DNA from: Clostridia bacterium
GTDB lineage: Bacteria > Bacillota > Clostridia > Christensenellales > DTU072
Assembly: GCA_017504305.1 (NCBI GenBank)
Contig: JAFVRJ010000005.1
Coordinates: 62,001 to 126,000 of the forward strand
Direction of reading: 5' to 3'
Length of the DNA: 64,000 nucleotides
Position numbers and translations under genes: made by a program. Each line of letters starts with the position of its first letter. Position 1 is the stretch's first letter. Below are positions 33,666 to 43,078 of the stretch, piece after piece. The notes under the pieces were generated by a model. That model did no database searches, was not told the origin of the DNA, and was given only the letters and a program-made list of their open reading frames with translations.

Positions 33666-34513
33666 ATACCCTCCGCCAATTCCTCATCCGTTAGTGCAAA
33701 CGGAATATCGTAACCGAGCGCTATAAGCTCGGATGAAATTTTTGATGCAATAGGAAGCTCAAGCCCTGCAGACTTAATTAGGTCAACCTTGCTAAAGACT
33801 TCTTTGGGAGTGCCTGAAGTAAGTATTTTACCCTCGTCCAAAACAACCACTCTATCCGCCTCGATTGCCTCATCCATGTAGTGTGTAATGAGTATTACCG
33901 TCATGCCCTTTTGGCAATTGAGCATGCGGGCGGTATCCATTACCTCTTTGCGACCTTTGGGATCGAGCATTGCCGTCGACTCGTCTAAAATCAGAACGTC
34001 AGGCATCATTGCAAGTACCGAAGCAATTGCAATACGTTGCTTTTGACCTCCGCTTAGTTTACTCGGGGAGCGCTTACGATGCTCGCTCATATTAACAACG
34101 TCTAACGCCCAAGTAATACGCTCTTCTATTTCATCACGAGGAACGCCCAAGTTCTCGGGGCCGAACGCCATATCGTCCTCAATAATAGCGGCAACCATTT
34201 GGTTATCGGGGTTTTGGAAAACCATACCTATCTTGGAACGAATATCATATATCTTTAAGTCGTCTTTAGTATCAATGCCGGCTACCGTAACGCTTCCTTC
34301 ATCGGGCACGCAAAAACCGTTGAGGAGTTTTGCAAGCGTCGACTTGCCACTACCGTTATGGCCGAGAAGCACGACAAACTCACCTTGATATACATCAAGA
34401 TCTATACCTCTTACGCCACGAGCGATACTCTCGCCTTGTGAATTGCGATAATCGTAGCTAACGGAGTTTACCGATATTATTGGTGTTTTGTTTTCATAAC
34501 TAAAAGCACTCAT
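33641..34513 (-). CDS. ecfA1: ECF transporter ATPase EcfA1
   Basis: 290 residues from the ATG at 34513; a TTG two codons earlier is less likely. Walker A LLGHNGSGKST, Q-loop MVFQNPDNQMVAAI, signature LSGGQKQRIAIASVLA, Walker B VLILDESTAMLDPKG, switch His in ILITHYMDEA. TTGAAT-17-TAAAAT ends 9 nt before the ATG, so the leader is at most a few nucleotides long and there is no ribosome site. First gene of ecfA1-ecfA2-ecfT-truA. Confidence 0.94.
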   Translation of the reverse strand: MSAFSYENKTPIISVNSVSYDYRNSQGESIARGVRGIDLDVYQGEFVVLLGHNGSGKSTLAKLLNGFCVPDEGSVTVAGIDTKDDLKIYDIRSKIGMVFQNPDNQMVAAIIEDDMAFGPENLGVPRDEIEERITWALDVVNMSEHRKRSPSKLSGGQKQRIAIASVLAMMPDVLILDESTAMLDPKGRKEVMDTARMLNCQKGMTVILITHYMDEAIEADRVVVLDEGKILTSGTPKEVFSKVDLIKSAGLELPIASKISSELIALGYDIPFALTDEELAEGICKLKSKI

Positions 34514-34582
34514 AATCAAGTTATTTTACCATAACTTGTAAATAAATTCAAATAAATTATATAAATATAATGCGTGCGTGTA

Positions 34583-35080
34583 CTAAAAGTCTTCGGGAAT
34601 ACGTTTTGCCATACTATAATTTGTATAGCTATAATCGGTCGTAACTTCTTTTATAACCTTAATAAAACTTGGTATATTGTATGGTGCATCTTCCGCTGGA
34701 AGCTCTATTTCCAACACAGCATACCTTTTAGAAAAGGAAAAAATATCTATTTCCAATACGTTTTCGTATGCGAGCACGTAGCGTTTTTTGGAAATCTCGT
34801 TTAACTCAAAATCGCGCTCTTTTTGTAGCTCAAGATACTGATTTGCGGTAATTTCGTATTCTTCTTCTACTCGCGAAAACTCGCCGGACGCAGGGCGCTT
34901 TGCAGTATACGTATAGGTTGCTACGCCCTCTACCACACTACTGCGAACACGCCGTACAGGGAACCCCTCGCTCGGCAAAAGATAGGTTTGCGTTATGGAT
35001 TTAAGGGTTGCGCCTTTTGAAAGCAACTCTTCCTCACTTGGTACGGCAATTAAAAACTTACGCTCTATCTCCAGTCCCAT
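34583..35080 (-). CDS. CYTH-domain protein (triphosphate tunnel metalloenzyme)
   Basis: 165 residues. The EIERKFLI motif (residues 4-11; ExExK) opens a CYTH beta-tunnel; RRVRSS, TYTYTAKRP, EEEYEI and LEIDIF supply the alternating charged residues that line the tunnel. Family members hydrolyse triphosphates (tripolyphosphate, thiamine triphosphate) or make cAMP; short bacterial ones are mostly tripolyphosphatases. Start overlaps the histidine-kinase stop as TAATG, so it belongs to the htrA-RR-HK unit. Confidence 0.85.
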   Translation of the reverse strand: MGLEIERKFLIAVPSEEELLSKGATLKSITQTYLLPSEGFPVRRVRSSVVEGVATYTYTAKRPASGEFSRVEEEYEITANQYLELQKERDFELNEISKKRYVLAYENVLEIDIFSFSKRYAVLEIELPAEDAPYNIPSFIKVIKEVTTDYSYTNYSMAKRIPEDF

Positions 35081-36558
35081 TATACCCTCTGAAGCTCGAT
35101 GTAGAACGTTGAGCCTTCGCCGACGCTTGTTATAACTCCGTATGCTCCACCGGGGTGCTTGCTCATTACCGATTTAACTATCGATAGACCAAGTCCTGTG
35201 CCTACCTCTGCCCGCTTATGCGATTTTTCCGACTTATAATATCTATCCCAAATGTGCGGTAATACTTCAACGTCAACACCCGCGCCGTGATCGGTTACTT
35301 CTATACGGATGACGTCGGCTTTAGCGTACTCTTTAACGATTACCTTTTTATCATCGCCGGCATAGTTAACCGCGTTATTAATAAGGTTGTATACCACTTG
35401 CGCTATCTTGGACTTATCGCCAATAACGTAAGCCTCTTTATCATGCTCCCACTCAATGCTATAGCCAAGGTGCTCTATAAGTTTGCCGTGTCTTGCTATC
35501 AGCTCGTCAAGGTAGCTAACGATATCAAACCTTTCGAGGTTAAGTGCTTCGTTACCTTCTTGCTCACGAGAGAGTGCCAGCATATCATTAACAAGGGTTG
35601 TCAAGCGAGTGGACTCGTCGATTACAACTTGAAGATTTTCCGGCGTTGCTTCCGAGGGGATGTCGCGCATCAGCTCCGCATAACCTTTTATAAGTGTTAA
35701 GGGTGTACGCAAATCGTGGCTTACGTTTGCAATTAACTCTCGCCTATAATGCTCTACTTCCGCTACTTCATCCGCCGCTTCTTGGAGGGACTCTTTAAGC
35801 TCTGTTATCTCTTTATAGCCCGATACCGTAATTTGCATATCGGCATCGCCCGATGAAATCTCTCTTGCTTGAGCGGTAAGCTCGATAATTGGATTGGAAA
35901 CTCTTTTTGCAAGAAGATAGCTCAACAAACCCGATAAAACTGCAGTGATTACACTTAAAATAATCAACTGAATTACAATGGTATTGCTCATACCTTTTTG
36001 AGGCACGATTAACGCGTCAACCAATATAACCACGTTTGCGCCTGAACTCGTTTTTACGTTTAGGGCATAAAGATAAGCATCTTGATCGTCGCCATTGTTT
36101 TTAGGTATGTCACCGATAAAGCCCGCTTGATTATAATTATCTATAAATTGATTGGCGTCAATAATCTCGCTGTACGTACCGCCGTTATCTTTTGCTTTGT
36201 CGTAATAGGTGGCGGCACTAACCGACGTAAACGCGTGTACATTGCACGAAGTGCGAGTTTCGTGCGAGTAATATACGGTGCCGTCTTTATCCACCACCAA
36301 AATACAAACGTCACTTTCGTAAGCGACGTGCTTAATCAAAACTTCAACGTCCGGATTATCAATGTTTTGCGCTATGAGTTCGGCGTTTTCTTTAGCGGTC
36401 TTTTTGCGAATATTCCTATATACGGTATCCGAATATCCATATCCGATTACCCAAAACGCAGTAAGCACTAATGCGGCGAACAATAAGCACGCTATTAGCA
36501 TTTTAATAAATAACGGAGAATTATCTCCGTATATTTTGCTAAACTTATTCTTAACCAT
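35080..36558 (-). CDS. Membrane sensor histidine kinase
   Basis: 492 residues. TM1 about 17-38, an extracytoplasmic sensor of about 150 residues (DPDVEVLIKHVAYESDVCIL), TM2 about 193-218, then HAMP (RVSNPIIELTAQAREISSGD), the phospho-acceptor His in ELIANVSHDLRTPLTLIKGY, N-box VVYNLINNAVNYAG, G1 VTDHGAGVD and G2 VGTGLGLSIVKSVMSKHPGG. Partner of the response regulator, whose end overlaps its start by 8 bp. The HtrA protease upstream suggests an envelope-stress role; this is inference. Confidence 0.93.
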   Translation of the reverse strand: MVKNKFSKIYGDNSPLFIKMLIACLLFAALVLTAFWVIGYGYSDTVYRNIRKKTAKENAELIAQNIDNPDVEVLIKHVAYESDVCILVVDKDGTVYYSHETRTSCNVHAFTSVSAATYYDKAKDNGGTYSEIIDANQFIDNYNQAGFIGDIPKNNGDDQDAYLYALNVKTSSGANVVILVDALIVPQKGMSNTIVIQLIILSVITAVLSGLLSYLLAKRVSNPIIELTAQAREISSGDADMQITVSGYKEITELKESLQEAADEVAEVEHYRRELIANVSHDLRTPLTLIKGYAELMRDIPSEATPENLQVVIDESTRLTTLVNDMLALSREQEGNEALNLERFDIVSYLDELIARHGKLIEHLGYSIEWEHDKEAYVIGDKSKIAQVVYNLINNAVNYAGDDKKVIVKEYAKADVIRIEVTDHGAGVDVEVLPHIWDRYYKSEKSHKRAEVGTGLGLSIVKSVMSKHPGGAYGVITSVGEGSTFYIELQRV

Positions 36559-37219
36559 CGAAGCGATATCCCATGCCTCTTAAGGTTACTATATACTCTG
36601 CACAGTCGCCGAGGCTCTTGCGCAACAACTTGATATGAGTATCGAGCGTCCTATCGTCACCATAAAAGTCATAACCCCAAACTTCGTTAAGAAGCTTCTC
36701 GCGAGATAAGGCGATACCCCTGTTTTTAACCATAAAGAATAGTAACTCGTATTCCTTGGGGCTTAAGTCGACTGCGTTACCACCGACGCTTACGATGCGA
36801 GCGGTAAAGTCAACGCGAAGCCTACCGTTATCAAACACTTCCGATACGCTCTTTTGCATATTAGCACGGCTCATGACCGCGTTAATGCGTAGCATCAATT
36901 CCTTGGGACTAAAGGGCTTACCGATGTAGTCGTCTGCACCGATTTCAAATCCGTGAATTTTATCGTAGGTTTCCGTGCGAGCGGAAAGCATAATGATCGG
37001 GATATTTGAAAATTTGCGGATCTCTCTAACTGCGCTAAAGCCGTCAAGCTCGGGCATCATTACGTCCATACAAACAATGTCGTAATCCTCGTTCCTGACC
37101 TTTTCGATGGCCTCAAGCCCATCACCTGCTACGCCGTAAGTATATCCTTCAAGCGAGCAATATTTGCTTACGAGATCTCGTATGCCTTGCTCGTCATCAA
37201 CTATCAAAACCTTATACAT
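36551..37219 (-). CDS. OmpR-family response regulator
   Basis: 222 residues from the ATG at 37219 with GGAGGG 4 nt upstream. Receiver domain KVLIVDDEQGIRDLV, the phospho-Asp in DIVCMDVMMPELDGF, Lys in DDYIGKPFSPKELMLR, then a winged-helix domain (LSPKEYELLFFMVKNRGIAL, ending VTLRGMGYRFDG). Lies 10 bp after htrA and overlaps its kinase. Confidence 0.95.
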   Translation of the reverse strand: MYKVLIVDDEQGIRDLVSKYCSLEGYTYGVAGDGLEAIEKVRNEDYDIVCMDVMMPELDGFSAVREIRKFSNIPIIMLSARTETYDKIHGFEIGADDYIGKPFSPKELMLRINAVMSRANMQKSVSEVFDNGRLRVDFTARIVSVGGNAVDLSPKEYELLFFMVKNRGIALSREKLLNEVWGYDFYGDDRTLDTHIKLLRKSLGDCAEYIVTLRGMGYRFDG

Positions 37220-37229
37220 ATTCCCTCCT

Positions 37230-38393
37230 TTAGTCGCAATCAATGCGGTTTAGAAGTTGCATTTTTACGGTGCCTTCGATACCGCCGCGCCTATAGACGA
37301 TCTCCACTTGTTCGCCTACTCGTTTGGAATTTAATACTTGTTGCCACTCGTCAATGGTCGATACGGCGACACCCGCGACCGAGACGATATAATCATTTTT
37401 AATTAAATTGGTGCTAACTCCAGCCCTATTGACTCCCATAAAATACAAGCCTGCCGCCATGGTTGCGGAGTTATTAATTTCCTTGACGTCAAACACCTCT
37501 GTATCAACTCTACCCTCAACAAAGCCTTGAGTCATAAGGTCTTCGGCTATTTCCATACATTGATTAATAGGACTTGCAAAAGCAATATTATAGCCGTAAT
37601 CGTCTATACTCTTGGCGTTGACTATACCAACTAAAGCGCCATACATATTAAATATACCGCCACCGGAATCACCGGGGTTCAACGGTGCGCTTAATTGAAT
37701 TAGGTTTTCGAGCGTTTGTCCGTCAATTTTGACGGTGCGATTGAGAGCTGCGATGCTACCTTTGGTAACGGTTCCGCCAAGACTGCCTAAAGGATTACCG
37801 ATAGCTATTACGTCTTGACCGGCATCAAGCGCGTTACTGTTGCCAACGGGCGCACAATTCAATGAGTTAACGTTGATTTTTACTACCGCGGTATCGGTCA
37901 ACTTGTCGCCTTTTACCCACTCTGCGTTATAAGTGGTTCCGTCGTACAAACGAACCTTAATGCTCTCGGCATCTTCAACTACGTGATATGCGGTTAAAAT
38001 ATGTCCGTTTTCCGTTACCAAAACGCCCGAACCCGCACCGGAGTTAACGTACTCGGTATTACGACCGTAGCTTACCGATTCGGTAGTAATTTCCACCACG
38101 CTTTGCTTGGTGCGAAGCACAACTTCCTCCGCCGTCAAAAGACCGGTTGAAGAGGATATGCCGGTCCCTCTATCGCTATCATTACGATAAATTATGGTGG
38201 TCGTAGATTCGGGAACGTCGGCTCGATACTTGGCGTAAGCTAAATGAGCTCCTAAAAATCCGCTACCTACGAACGCTGCGACAACAAAAACCGCAATCAA
38301 AAAAACCGCAAGCGGACTAACCCTCTGCCTGACGGTTTTTACACGTGGTACGCGTGAGCGTACTTCATAGCTGTATCTGCGGTCGCCGTACAT
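37230..38393 (-). CDS. HtrA-like S1C serine protease
   Basis: 387 residues. One N-terminal membrane helix (about 26-50) with a basic cytoplasmic tail. Protease domain with the catalytic His in ILTAYHVVEDA, Asp in KLTDTAVVKIN and Ser in PLNPGDSGGGIFN; a C-terminal PDZ domain (LYFMGVNRAGVSTNLIKNDY). Degrades misfolded proteins at the cell surface. AAGGAG precedes the ATG. First gene of a unit with the response regulator and kinase that may control it. Confidence 0.93.
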   Translation of the reverse strand: MYGDRRYSYEVRSRVPRVKTVRQRVSPLAVFLIAVFVVAAFVGSGFLGAHLAYAKYRADVPESTTTIIYRNDSDRGTGISSSTGLLTAEEVVLRTKQSVVEITTESVSYGRNTEYVNSGAGSGVLVTENGHILTAYHVVEDAESIKVRLYDGTTYNAEWVKGDKLTDTAVVKINVNSLNCAPVGNSNALDAGQDVIAIGNPLGSLGGTVTKGSIAALNRTVKIDGQTLENLIQLSAPLNPGDSGGGIFNMYGALVGIVNAKSIDDYGYNIAFASPINQCMEIAEDLMTQGFVEGRVDTEVFDVKEINNSATMAAGLYFMGVNRAGVSTNLIKNDYIVSVAGVAVSTIDEWQQVLNSKRVGEQVEIVYRRGGIEGTVKMQLLNRIDCD

Positions 38394-38489
38394 AATACTC
38401 CTTAATATAAACGCGAGCGTAATATATTATAATATAATGGTTAAGTATGACGGTTTTTTGAACTCACCGTGAATTTTTTAAAAAAGCTA

Positions 38490-39029
38490 CTATCTACGCA
38501 AAAATCTTTCGCCATAAGCTTTGATTGCGCGAGCGATAGCTTCCTTTGCTGCTTTTGCATCGTTGACGGCAAGAACTGCGGTATCCTTATTCTTCTCGAG
38601 GTTTTTGTAAACGGTAAAGAAGTGGCTCATTTCTTGCATGATATGCGTGGGTAGCTCGCTGATATCTTTATAGCCACTCCAAGTAGGATCCTTAAATGGA
38701 ATTGCTATAATCTTGATATCTTCGTATCCGCCGTCCGTCATCGAGATCATACCGATAGGATAGCAACGGCACATTGCAAGGGGCACTATAACCTCGCTCG
38801 ACAATACCAATACGTCCAAGGGGTCGAGATCATCGGCAAAAGTGCGCGGTATAAAACCATAGTTAGCCGGATAGTGCGTAGAAGTATAAAGCACACGGTC
38901 AAGTATCAACATGCCCGTTTCCTTATCAAGCTCGTACTTGTTTTTACTACCCTTGGGAATTTCGATTACCGCCAAAAAATCATCGGGAGTAATCCTATCC
39001 TTACTGACGTTATGCCAAATATTTTCCAT
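38490..39029 (-). CDS. ppa: Soluble inorganic pyrophosphatase (family I)
   Basis: 179 residues. The active-site signature DDLDPLDVLVL (about 66-76), with YPANYGFIPRTFAD before it and IKIIAIPFKDP after. Hydrolyses pyrophosphate and pulls biosynthetic reactions forward. Last of a close-packed minus-strand group (GH32-like, HD, mscL, ppa). Confidence 0.95.
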   Translation of the reverse strand: MENIWHNVSKDRITPDDFLAVIEIPKGSKNKYELDKETGMLILDRVLYTSTHYPANYGFIPRTFADDLDPLDVLVLSSEVIVPLAMCRCYPIGMISMTDGGYEDIKIIAIPFKDPTWSGYKDISELPTHIMQEMSHFFTVYKNLEKNKDTAVLAVNDAKAAKEAIARAIKAYGERFLRR

Positions 39030-39059
39030 AAATTACCTCCTTATACATGGGGTAAAAGA

Positions 39060-39527
39060 TTATTTTTCTTCGTTTTGGGCTTCTTCGGCAACTACTTCGG
39101 GTGCCTTTTCTTCTTCATCATCACCCTTAACCATATCAACAACGTTATCAACTGCGTTCTCAACTACTTCCTTTGCTTTAGCAAGAGCCTTACGAATCAT
39201 GCTAAAGATTTTGATAGCTGCAAAGATAACTGCCGCGATAATCAAGAAATCTAAACATGCTTGGATGAAGGTTCCCCATAAAATTTCAACAACAGTACCG
39301 TCTGCTTGCTCAACAGGAGTTTTGAGCTCGGTTAAGTCGGTCTTGATTATAAGTCCTAAAATAGGCATTACGATGGAATCAACAAGGCGGTTAACGATAT
39401 CTTTGAAAGCAGCACCAACGATTACACCGACTGCCATATCAATGATGCTACCACGGTTGATGAATTCTGCAAATTCCTTCATAAGACCTTTTTTGTCTTT
39501 TCTTTTTTCTTTCCATTTCTTAAACAA
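39060..39527 (-). CDS. mscL: Large-conductance mechanosensitive channel
   Basis: 155 residues. TM1 with the gate helix EFAEFINRGSIIDMAVGVIV, then GAAFKDIVNRLVDSIVMPIL, TM2 at about 92-112 and a charged C-terminal helix (VVENAVDNVVDMVKGDDEEE). The Glu-rich tail is longer than in E. coli. Protects against hypo-osmotic shock. Lies 28 bp after the HD gene and 30 bp before ppa. Confidence 0.95.
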   Translation of the reverse strand: MFKKWKEKRKDKKGLMKEFAEFINRGSIIDMAVGVIVGAAFKDIVNRLVDSIVMPILGLIIKTDLTELKTPVEQADGTVVEILWGTFIQACLDFLIIAAVIFAAIKIFSMIRKALAKAKEVVENAVDNVVDMVKGDDEEEKAPEVVAEEAQNEEK

Positions 39528-39555
39528 TGTTTTTATCCTCCGAATATATTATTTT

Positions 39556-40134
39556 TTATCTTTCTTCATCTAAATACGACGCCATGACGTCTGCAATATG
39601 TAATAAAACCGCCAAAGGGTATTGCGCGTATGCACGTGCAATAGTCATACTTCCGCCCTTTACTCTATCGTCAAATCCACCCATATGCCAGTTGATACAC
39701 ATAGCTTCCTCGCGAGTCAAACGCATAAATCCGTTAACGATATAAACGGACTTTTCGCCGTGACCATAGGGCATTTTTTCGTCGATGGTATAATACGGCA
39801 CCTTTTCCCACGATCCGTCCGGTTGCTTCACGTTGCGGTAATCAACAACGTACATATCGATTTTACAGACGTCGTGAAGAAGTGCGATTATGGCAATGGT
39901 TTCGTCGCTAACGTTTTTTGCCCAGTCGGTTTTTTCGTTGGCGACAAGTTCTTTTAGCCTAAAGTATACGTTTAGGCTATGTTCGCAAAGTCCTTGCTCT
40001 CTCGCAAGGTGAAAACGCGTTGATGCCGGTGCCTTAAAGAAATCGGTATTCTTAAGGTAATCGAGCATTTTAGATGCGCCCTCTCTTTTGACTTCGCGCT
40101 CGAAAATTTCGATAAATTGGTCTTTATAACTCAT
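39556..40134 (-). CDS. HD-domain phosphohydrolase-like protein
   Basis: 192 residues from the ATG at 40134 with AGAGG 4 nt upstream; the longer frame overlaps the upstream gene. Metal-binding residues: His in GLCEHSLNVYFRL, the HD pair in IIALLHDVCKIDMYVVDYRN, and late CINWHMGGFDD and LLHIADVMASY. HD proteins of this length cleave nucleotides or phosphoesters; some act in RNA or sugar metabolism. The substrate is unknown. It lies 8 bp after the GH32-like gene. Confidence 0.8.
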   Translation of the reverse strand: MSYKDQFIEIFEREVKREGASKMLDYLKNTDFFKAPASTRFHLAREQGLCEHSLNVYFRLKELVANEKTDWAKNVSDETIAIIALLHDVCKIDMYVVDYRNVKQPDGSWEKVPYYTIDEKMPYGHGEKSVYIVNGFMRLTREEAMCINWHMGGFDDRVKGGSMTIARAYAQYPLAVLLHIADVMASYLDEER

Positions 40135-40142
40135 ACATACCT

Positions 40143-41318
40143 CTATAGCGTAAATCCCGCGTACTCCAACGTGCCGTTTTCCGCACACGCGATGGTTAAG
40201 GTTTCGCCACCTATGTGGTAAACGGGATATACGTTATCGTTTATTTCTAAAATCAGTAAGTCACGCGATACTTGCAGTAAACCAATGTCAAGTTCCCCTT
40301 CGGGACGCTCGATAGTTACTTCAGATATATCGTCGTAAGCAATAAATATTGCGCCTTCATCAATCAAAACCGATTGATTGCCGACGGTGATTTGTACCTT
40401 ACCCTCTTGCTCCGGCACGCTTAAACGATGATAAGTAAGTATCGGGCTTGCGTAAGACTTCAAACCGCCTTGCTCAAACACTACCTGCTCCTCGATTACC
40501 GCCTTTGCCGTGCGTAATGCTTCTCTATAGAAGCGGAAGCCTAAAGTATCGCCCTTGCCAAAGACCTCGACAGGATATAGGACCTCACCGCTCTTTTCAA
40601 AAATAACGGGACGGCCTTCACCTATCATAACGGACTTCGCCACGTCGGCTTCACTCTCGCGCAGAGCTTCATACACCTTTAACCCGGCTTCATCAAAGTT
40701 GCACTCGCTGACAACCACACCGTTGCAAGCAGAGTTGAGCAAATACGTTTTACCGATTGCACCAAATATCGACGGGGCAACTATTAATCCGTTAAGGATA
40801 TTTATCCAGCCTTCGCGCTCAACCGAAAGGGCAGACTCTACCCACTCGGTGTCGTTGGTCGAGTAAGCAATTGGCATCAAATCCCCTTTAATTTCAGTAC
40901 CTACAAGGTATCTTAAGCCTTGATAATAGAAGGTTTTGAGGTCGGTAAGTTTGCTGTTTTTGATTATCGGACTGGGGAATACGGTAAAGTTTTCGTCGTC
41001 TTTAGTTACGGTGAGATAAATCTCGCTTCCGATAAACGGTAGCGCCTTGACGGAATAAAGAAGATATATCTTGCCGTTTTTAGCGTAGCCGGTACAAGAC
41101 TCAATCGGAAAACGTGAGGTTGCTACTACACCCATAAACTCCCACTCGAAAGCGGTTTCGGAAGCGAAATGTATTATCTCAAAAGAGATAATAGATCTCT
41201 TTACGGCATAGAACAAATGGAATCTTCCGTCCTTATAAACTACCGAATAAGAAAGTGCCGAGTAGAACTCGGGAAGCTCGTTAAAATATGCTTTTACAGG
41301 ATAATTAATTTTACTCAT
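40143..41318 (-). CDS. GH32-like beta-propeller protein, probably degenerate glycosidase
   Basis: 391 residues without a signal peptide. The first half has the repeated four-strand blades of five-bladed propeller glycosidases (YSVVYKDGRFHLFYAVKR, FPIESCTGYAKNGKIYLLYS). The second half is beta-rich, like the C-terminal beta-sandwich of GH32 (LDIGLLQVSRDLLILEINDN). The usual catalytic WMNDPNG is replaced near the N-terminus by FYSALSYSV, so activity on fructosides is doubtful. A TTGACT-17-TAAAAT promoter lies 15 nt before the ATG. Head of the minus unit to ppa and divergent from the GH2-like gene. Confidence 0.55.
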   Translation of the reverse strand: MSKINYPVKAYFNELPEFYSALSYSVVYKDGRFHLFYAVKRSIISFEIIHFASETAFEWEFMGVVATSRFPIESCTGYAKNGKIYLLYSVKALPFIGSEIYLTVTKDDENFTVFPSPIIKNSKLTDLKTFYYQGLRYLVGTEIKGDLMPIAYSTNDTEWVESALSVEREGWINILNGLIVAPSIFGAIGKTYLLNSACNGVVVSECNFDEAGLKVYEALRESEADVAKSVMIGEGRPVIFEKSGEVLYPVEVFGKGDTLGFRFYREALRTAKAVIEEQVVFEQGGLKSYASPILTYHRLSVPEQEGKVQITVGNQSVLIDEGAIFIAYDDISEVTIERPEGELDIGLLQVSRDLLILEINDNVYPVYHIGGETLTIACAENGTLEYAGFTL

Positions 41319-41405
41319 AATGCACCAACGTATATTTTATACCATTTTAGGCGTTTAGTCAATAACCAATGCGCGCGTAAATATATGCGTACGCATAATT
41401 TTATC

Positions 41406-41434
41406 TTGCGCGTGCGTATAACTCGTGTTATAAT
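41406..41434 (+). promoter_or_regulatory. Leaderless extended -10 promoter of the GH2-like gene
   Basis: TTGCGC, 17 bp, then TATAAT with the TG extension (GTGTTATAAT). The -10 ends 6 nt before the ATG at 41441, and no ribosome site exists between them. Confidence 0.75.
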
Positions 41435-41440
41435 ACCATT

Positions 41441-43078
41441 ATGCAAAGAGAAGACTATCCCATACCCAATTTTGTTCGTCCTCGCATAAAGCTATTAAAC
41501 GGCGAGTGGACCTACGAGCTCTTATCCCTTACCGGAGATGTTATTTCTTACGGTCAAGTAAGCGTCCCTTACGAACTCGGCTCTATAAGAAGCGGTTGTT
41601 CGCTTGATGGTAGCGAACGCATAGTTAGATATCGTTACCTATTCGAACTAAACGCAAGCGAACGATTGGGTACCACGTTATTGAACTTTATAGCTATAAG
41701 CTATACCGCCGATATTCGCTTGAACGGCATACAACTTTGCGTAAACGTCGGCAATATGCACTCAATGCACTTTGACGTAACCGAACTTGTAAAAGAGGGC
41801 GAAAATTTGCTCGAAATAACGGCTACTCGCGAATCGGCAGACGTTCCGCTTGGCATTGTTGGCGACGTATGGTTGGAGTTTAGTGCCAAAACCTACTTTA
41901 CCGCCATAAGAAGCTACGGCTCTTTGATGGATAAAACGATATATCTCCAAGGCGCTATCAGCGGTGAAACCGAAGGTTACAAAGTAAAGCTTGAAATCGC
42001 TTATGACAAAAAGCAAGTTGCGACGTACGAGTACAAAGCAAACGCTATGCTAAACTTGGGCGCAGCGCTCAAAACGCAAACCGTATATTTATGGCAAATC
42101 AACGAGCCTCGTCTATATGAGATTCGTTTGAGCTTATATAACGCAGGCGGTGGACTGTGCGACCAAATATACACCTACTGCGCGTTTAGAGATATTGATT
42201 TGGTAGATGGCAAACTATATATTAACGGCAGACCTACCTTTATACGCGCCATCGAATCTCAAGGCACTTACCCCTATTCAGGCGTAACCCCTATCGACAG
42301 CAAAACTATCGCACAAGACTATGCAACCCTACTGATGCTCGGGTTTAACGCGGTACATTTCAAAGGGCGTTACCCCACCCCGAAAGAGCTTTACCTTGCC
42401 GATAAGCTTGGCATCGCAGTACGTGCAGAGTTTACCGATAACAAACGCAACTTAAACGATCAAAGAGAATTCGAAGTGTTTGCAGGCGAACTACAAGCCG
42501 TCATAAATAGAGATTTTGGACATCCGTCACTCCTATTCTGGGTGCCGTTTAGTGAGTTTTACGGCAATCCCGTTTTGCAAAGCGCAACGTATACCAACCT
42601 TAAGAATTTCGACCCGACTCGCGTTATAGTAGGTAGCTCGGGCGGTGAGCTTTATAAGACCGACGTATACGAATTTATACCGGAGGAAAGCACCGTCGAC
42701 GGAATCGAGGACTATTTAATTTACCGCCATAACGGCATAGCTCTATCGGAAAAGGAAGACAATAAGCGCCGTAAGGCAAACCCTGACTTGTTAACTTCAA
42801 ACGAGCTACGCCAAAAGCCTTTTTACGTCGGGAAAATAGTTGCAAGCAATCTCCGCGCAAACGACCAATACTCCGAATATAGATACGTCAGCTCCTTTGC
42901 AGAGCAGGTAAACTTTATTATGGCAAGCGGTGCAATAGGCTTTACCCTATCCCGACTATACGACGAAGGTGATGAAAAAAGCGGTCTTCTCAACGAAAAC
43001 CGCGACTTCAAAATTTCAAGAGAGGGTATCGCCAAAATACGCGCTATCAACAAGCGCAAAGCTTTTAGCGAACAATAA
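41441..43078 (+). CDS. Glycoside hydrolase family 2-like protein
   Basis: 545 residues, cytoplasmic. A sugar-binding jelly-roll domain (about 15-155, ending WLEFSAKTYF), an immunoglobulin-like domain (about 160-245), then a shortened TIM barrel (KLYINGRPTFIRAIESQGTY, LLMLGFNAVHFKGRYPTPKE). Where GH2 enzymes have the acid/base Asn-Glu, it reads FWVPFSEFYG (Ser-Glu), and the second catalytic Glu is not found. It is also shorter than most GH2 enzymes. Either a diverged hydrolase or a binding protein. Its 3' end overlaps the convergent PfkB gene by 14 bp. Confidence 0.7.
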   Translation: MQREDYPIPNFVRPRIKLLNGEWTYELLSLTGDVISYGQVSVPYELGSIRSGCSLDGSERIVRYRYLFELNASERLGTTLLNFIAISYTADIRLNGIQLCVNVGNMHSMHFDVTELVKEGENLLEITATRESADVPLGIVGDVWLEFSAKTYFTAIRSYGSLMDKTIYLQGAISGETEGYKVKLEIAYDKKQVATYEYKANAMLNLGAALKTQTVYLWQINEPRLYEIRLSLYNAGGGLCDQIYTYCAFRDIDLVDGKLYINGRPTFIRAIESQGTYPYSGVTPIDSKTIAQDYATLLMLGFNAVHFKGRYPTPKELYLADKLGIAVRAEFTDNKRNLNDQREFEVFAGELQAVINRDFGHPSLLFWVPFSEFYGNPVLQSATYTNLKNFDPTRVIVGSSGGELYKTDVYEFIPEESTVDGIEDYLIYRHNGIALSEKEDNKRRKANPDLLTSNELRQKPFYVGKIVASNLRANDQYSEYRYVSSFAEQVNFIMASGAIGFTLSRLYDEGDEKSGLLNENRDFKISREGIAKIRAINKRKAFSEQ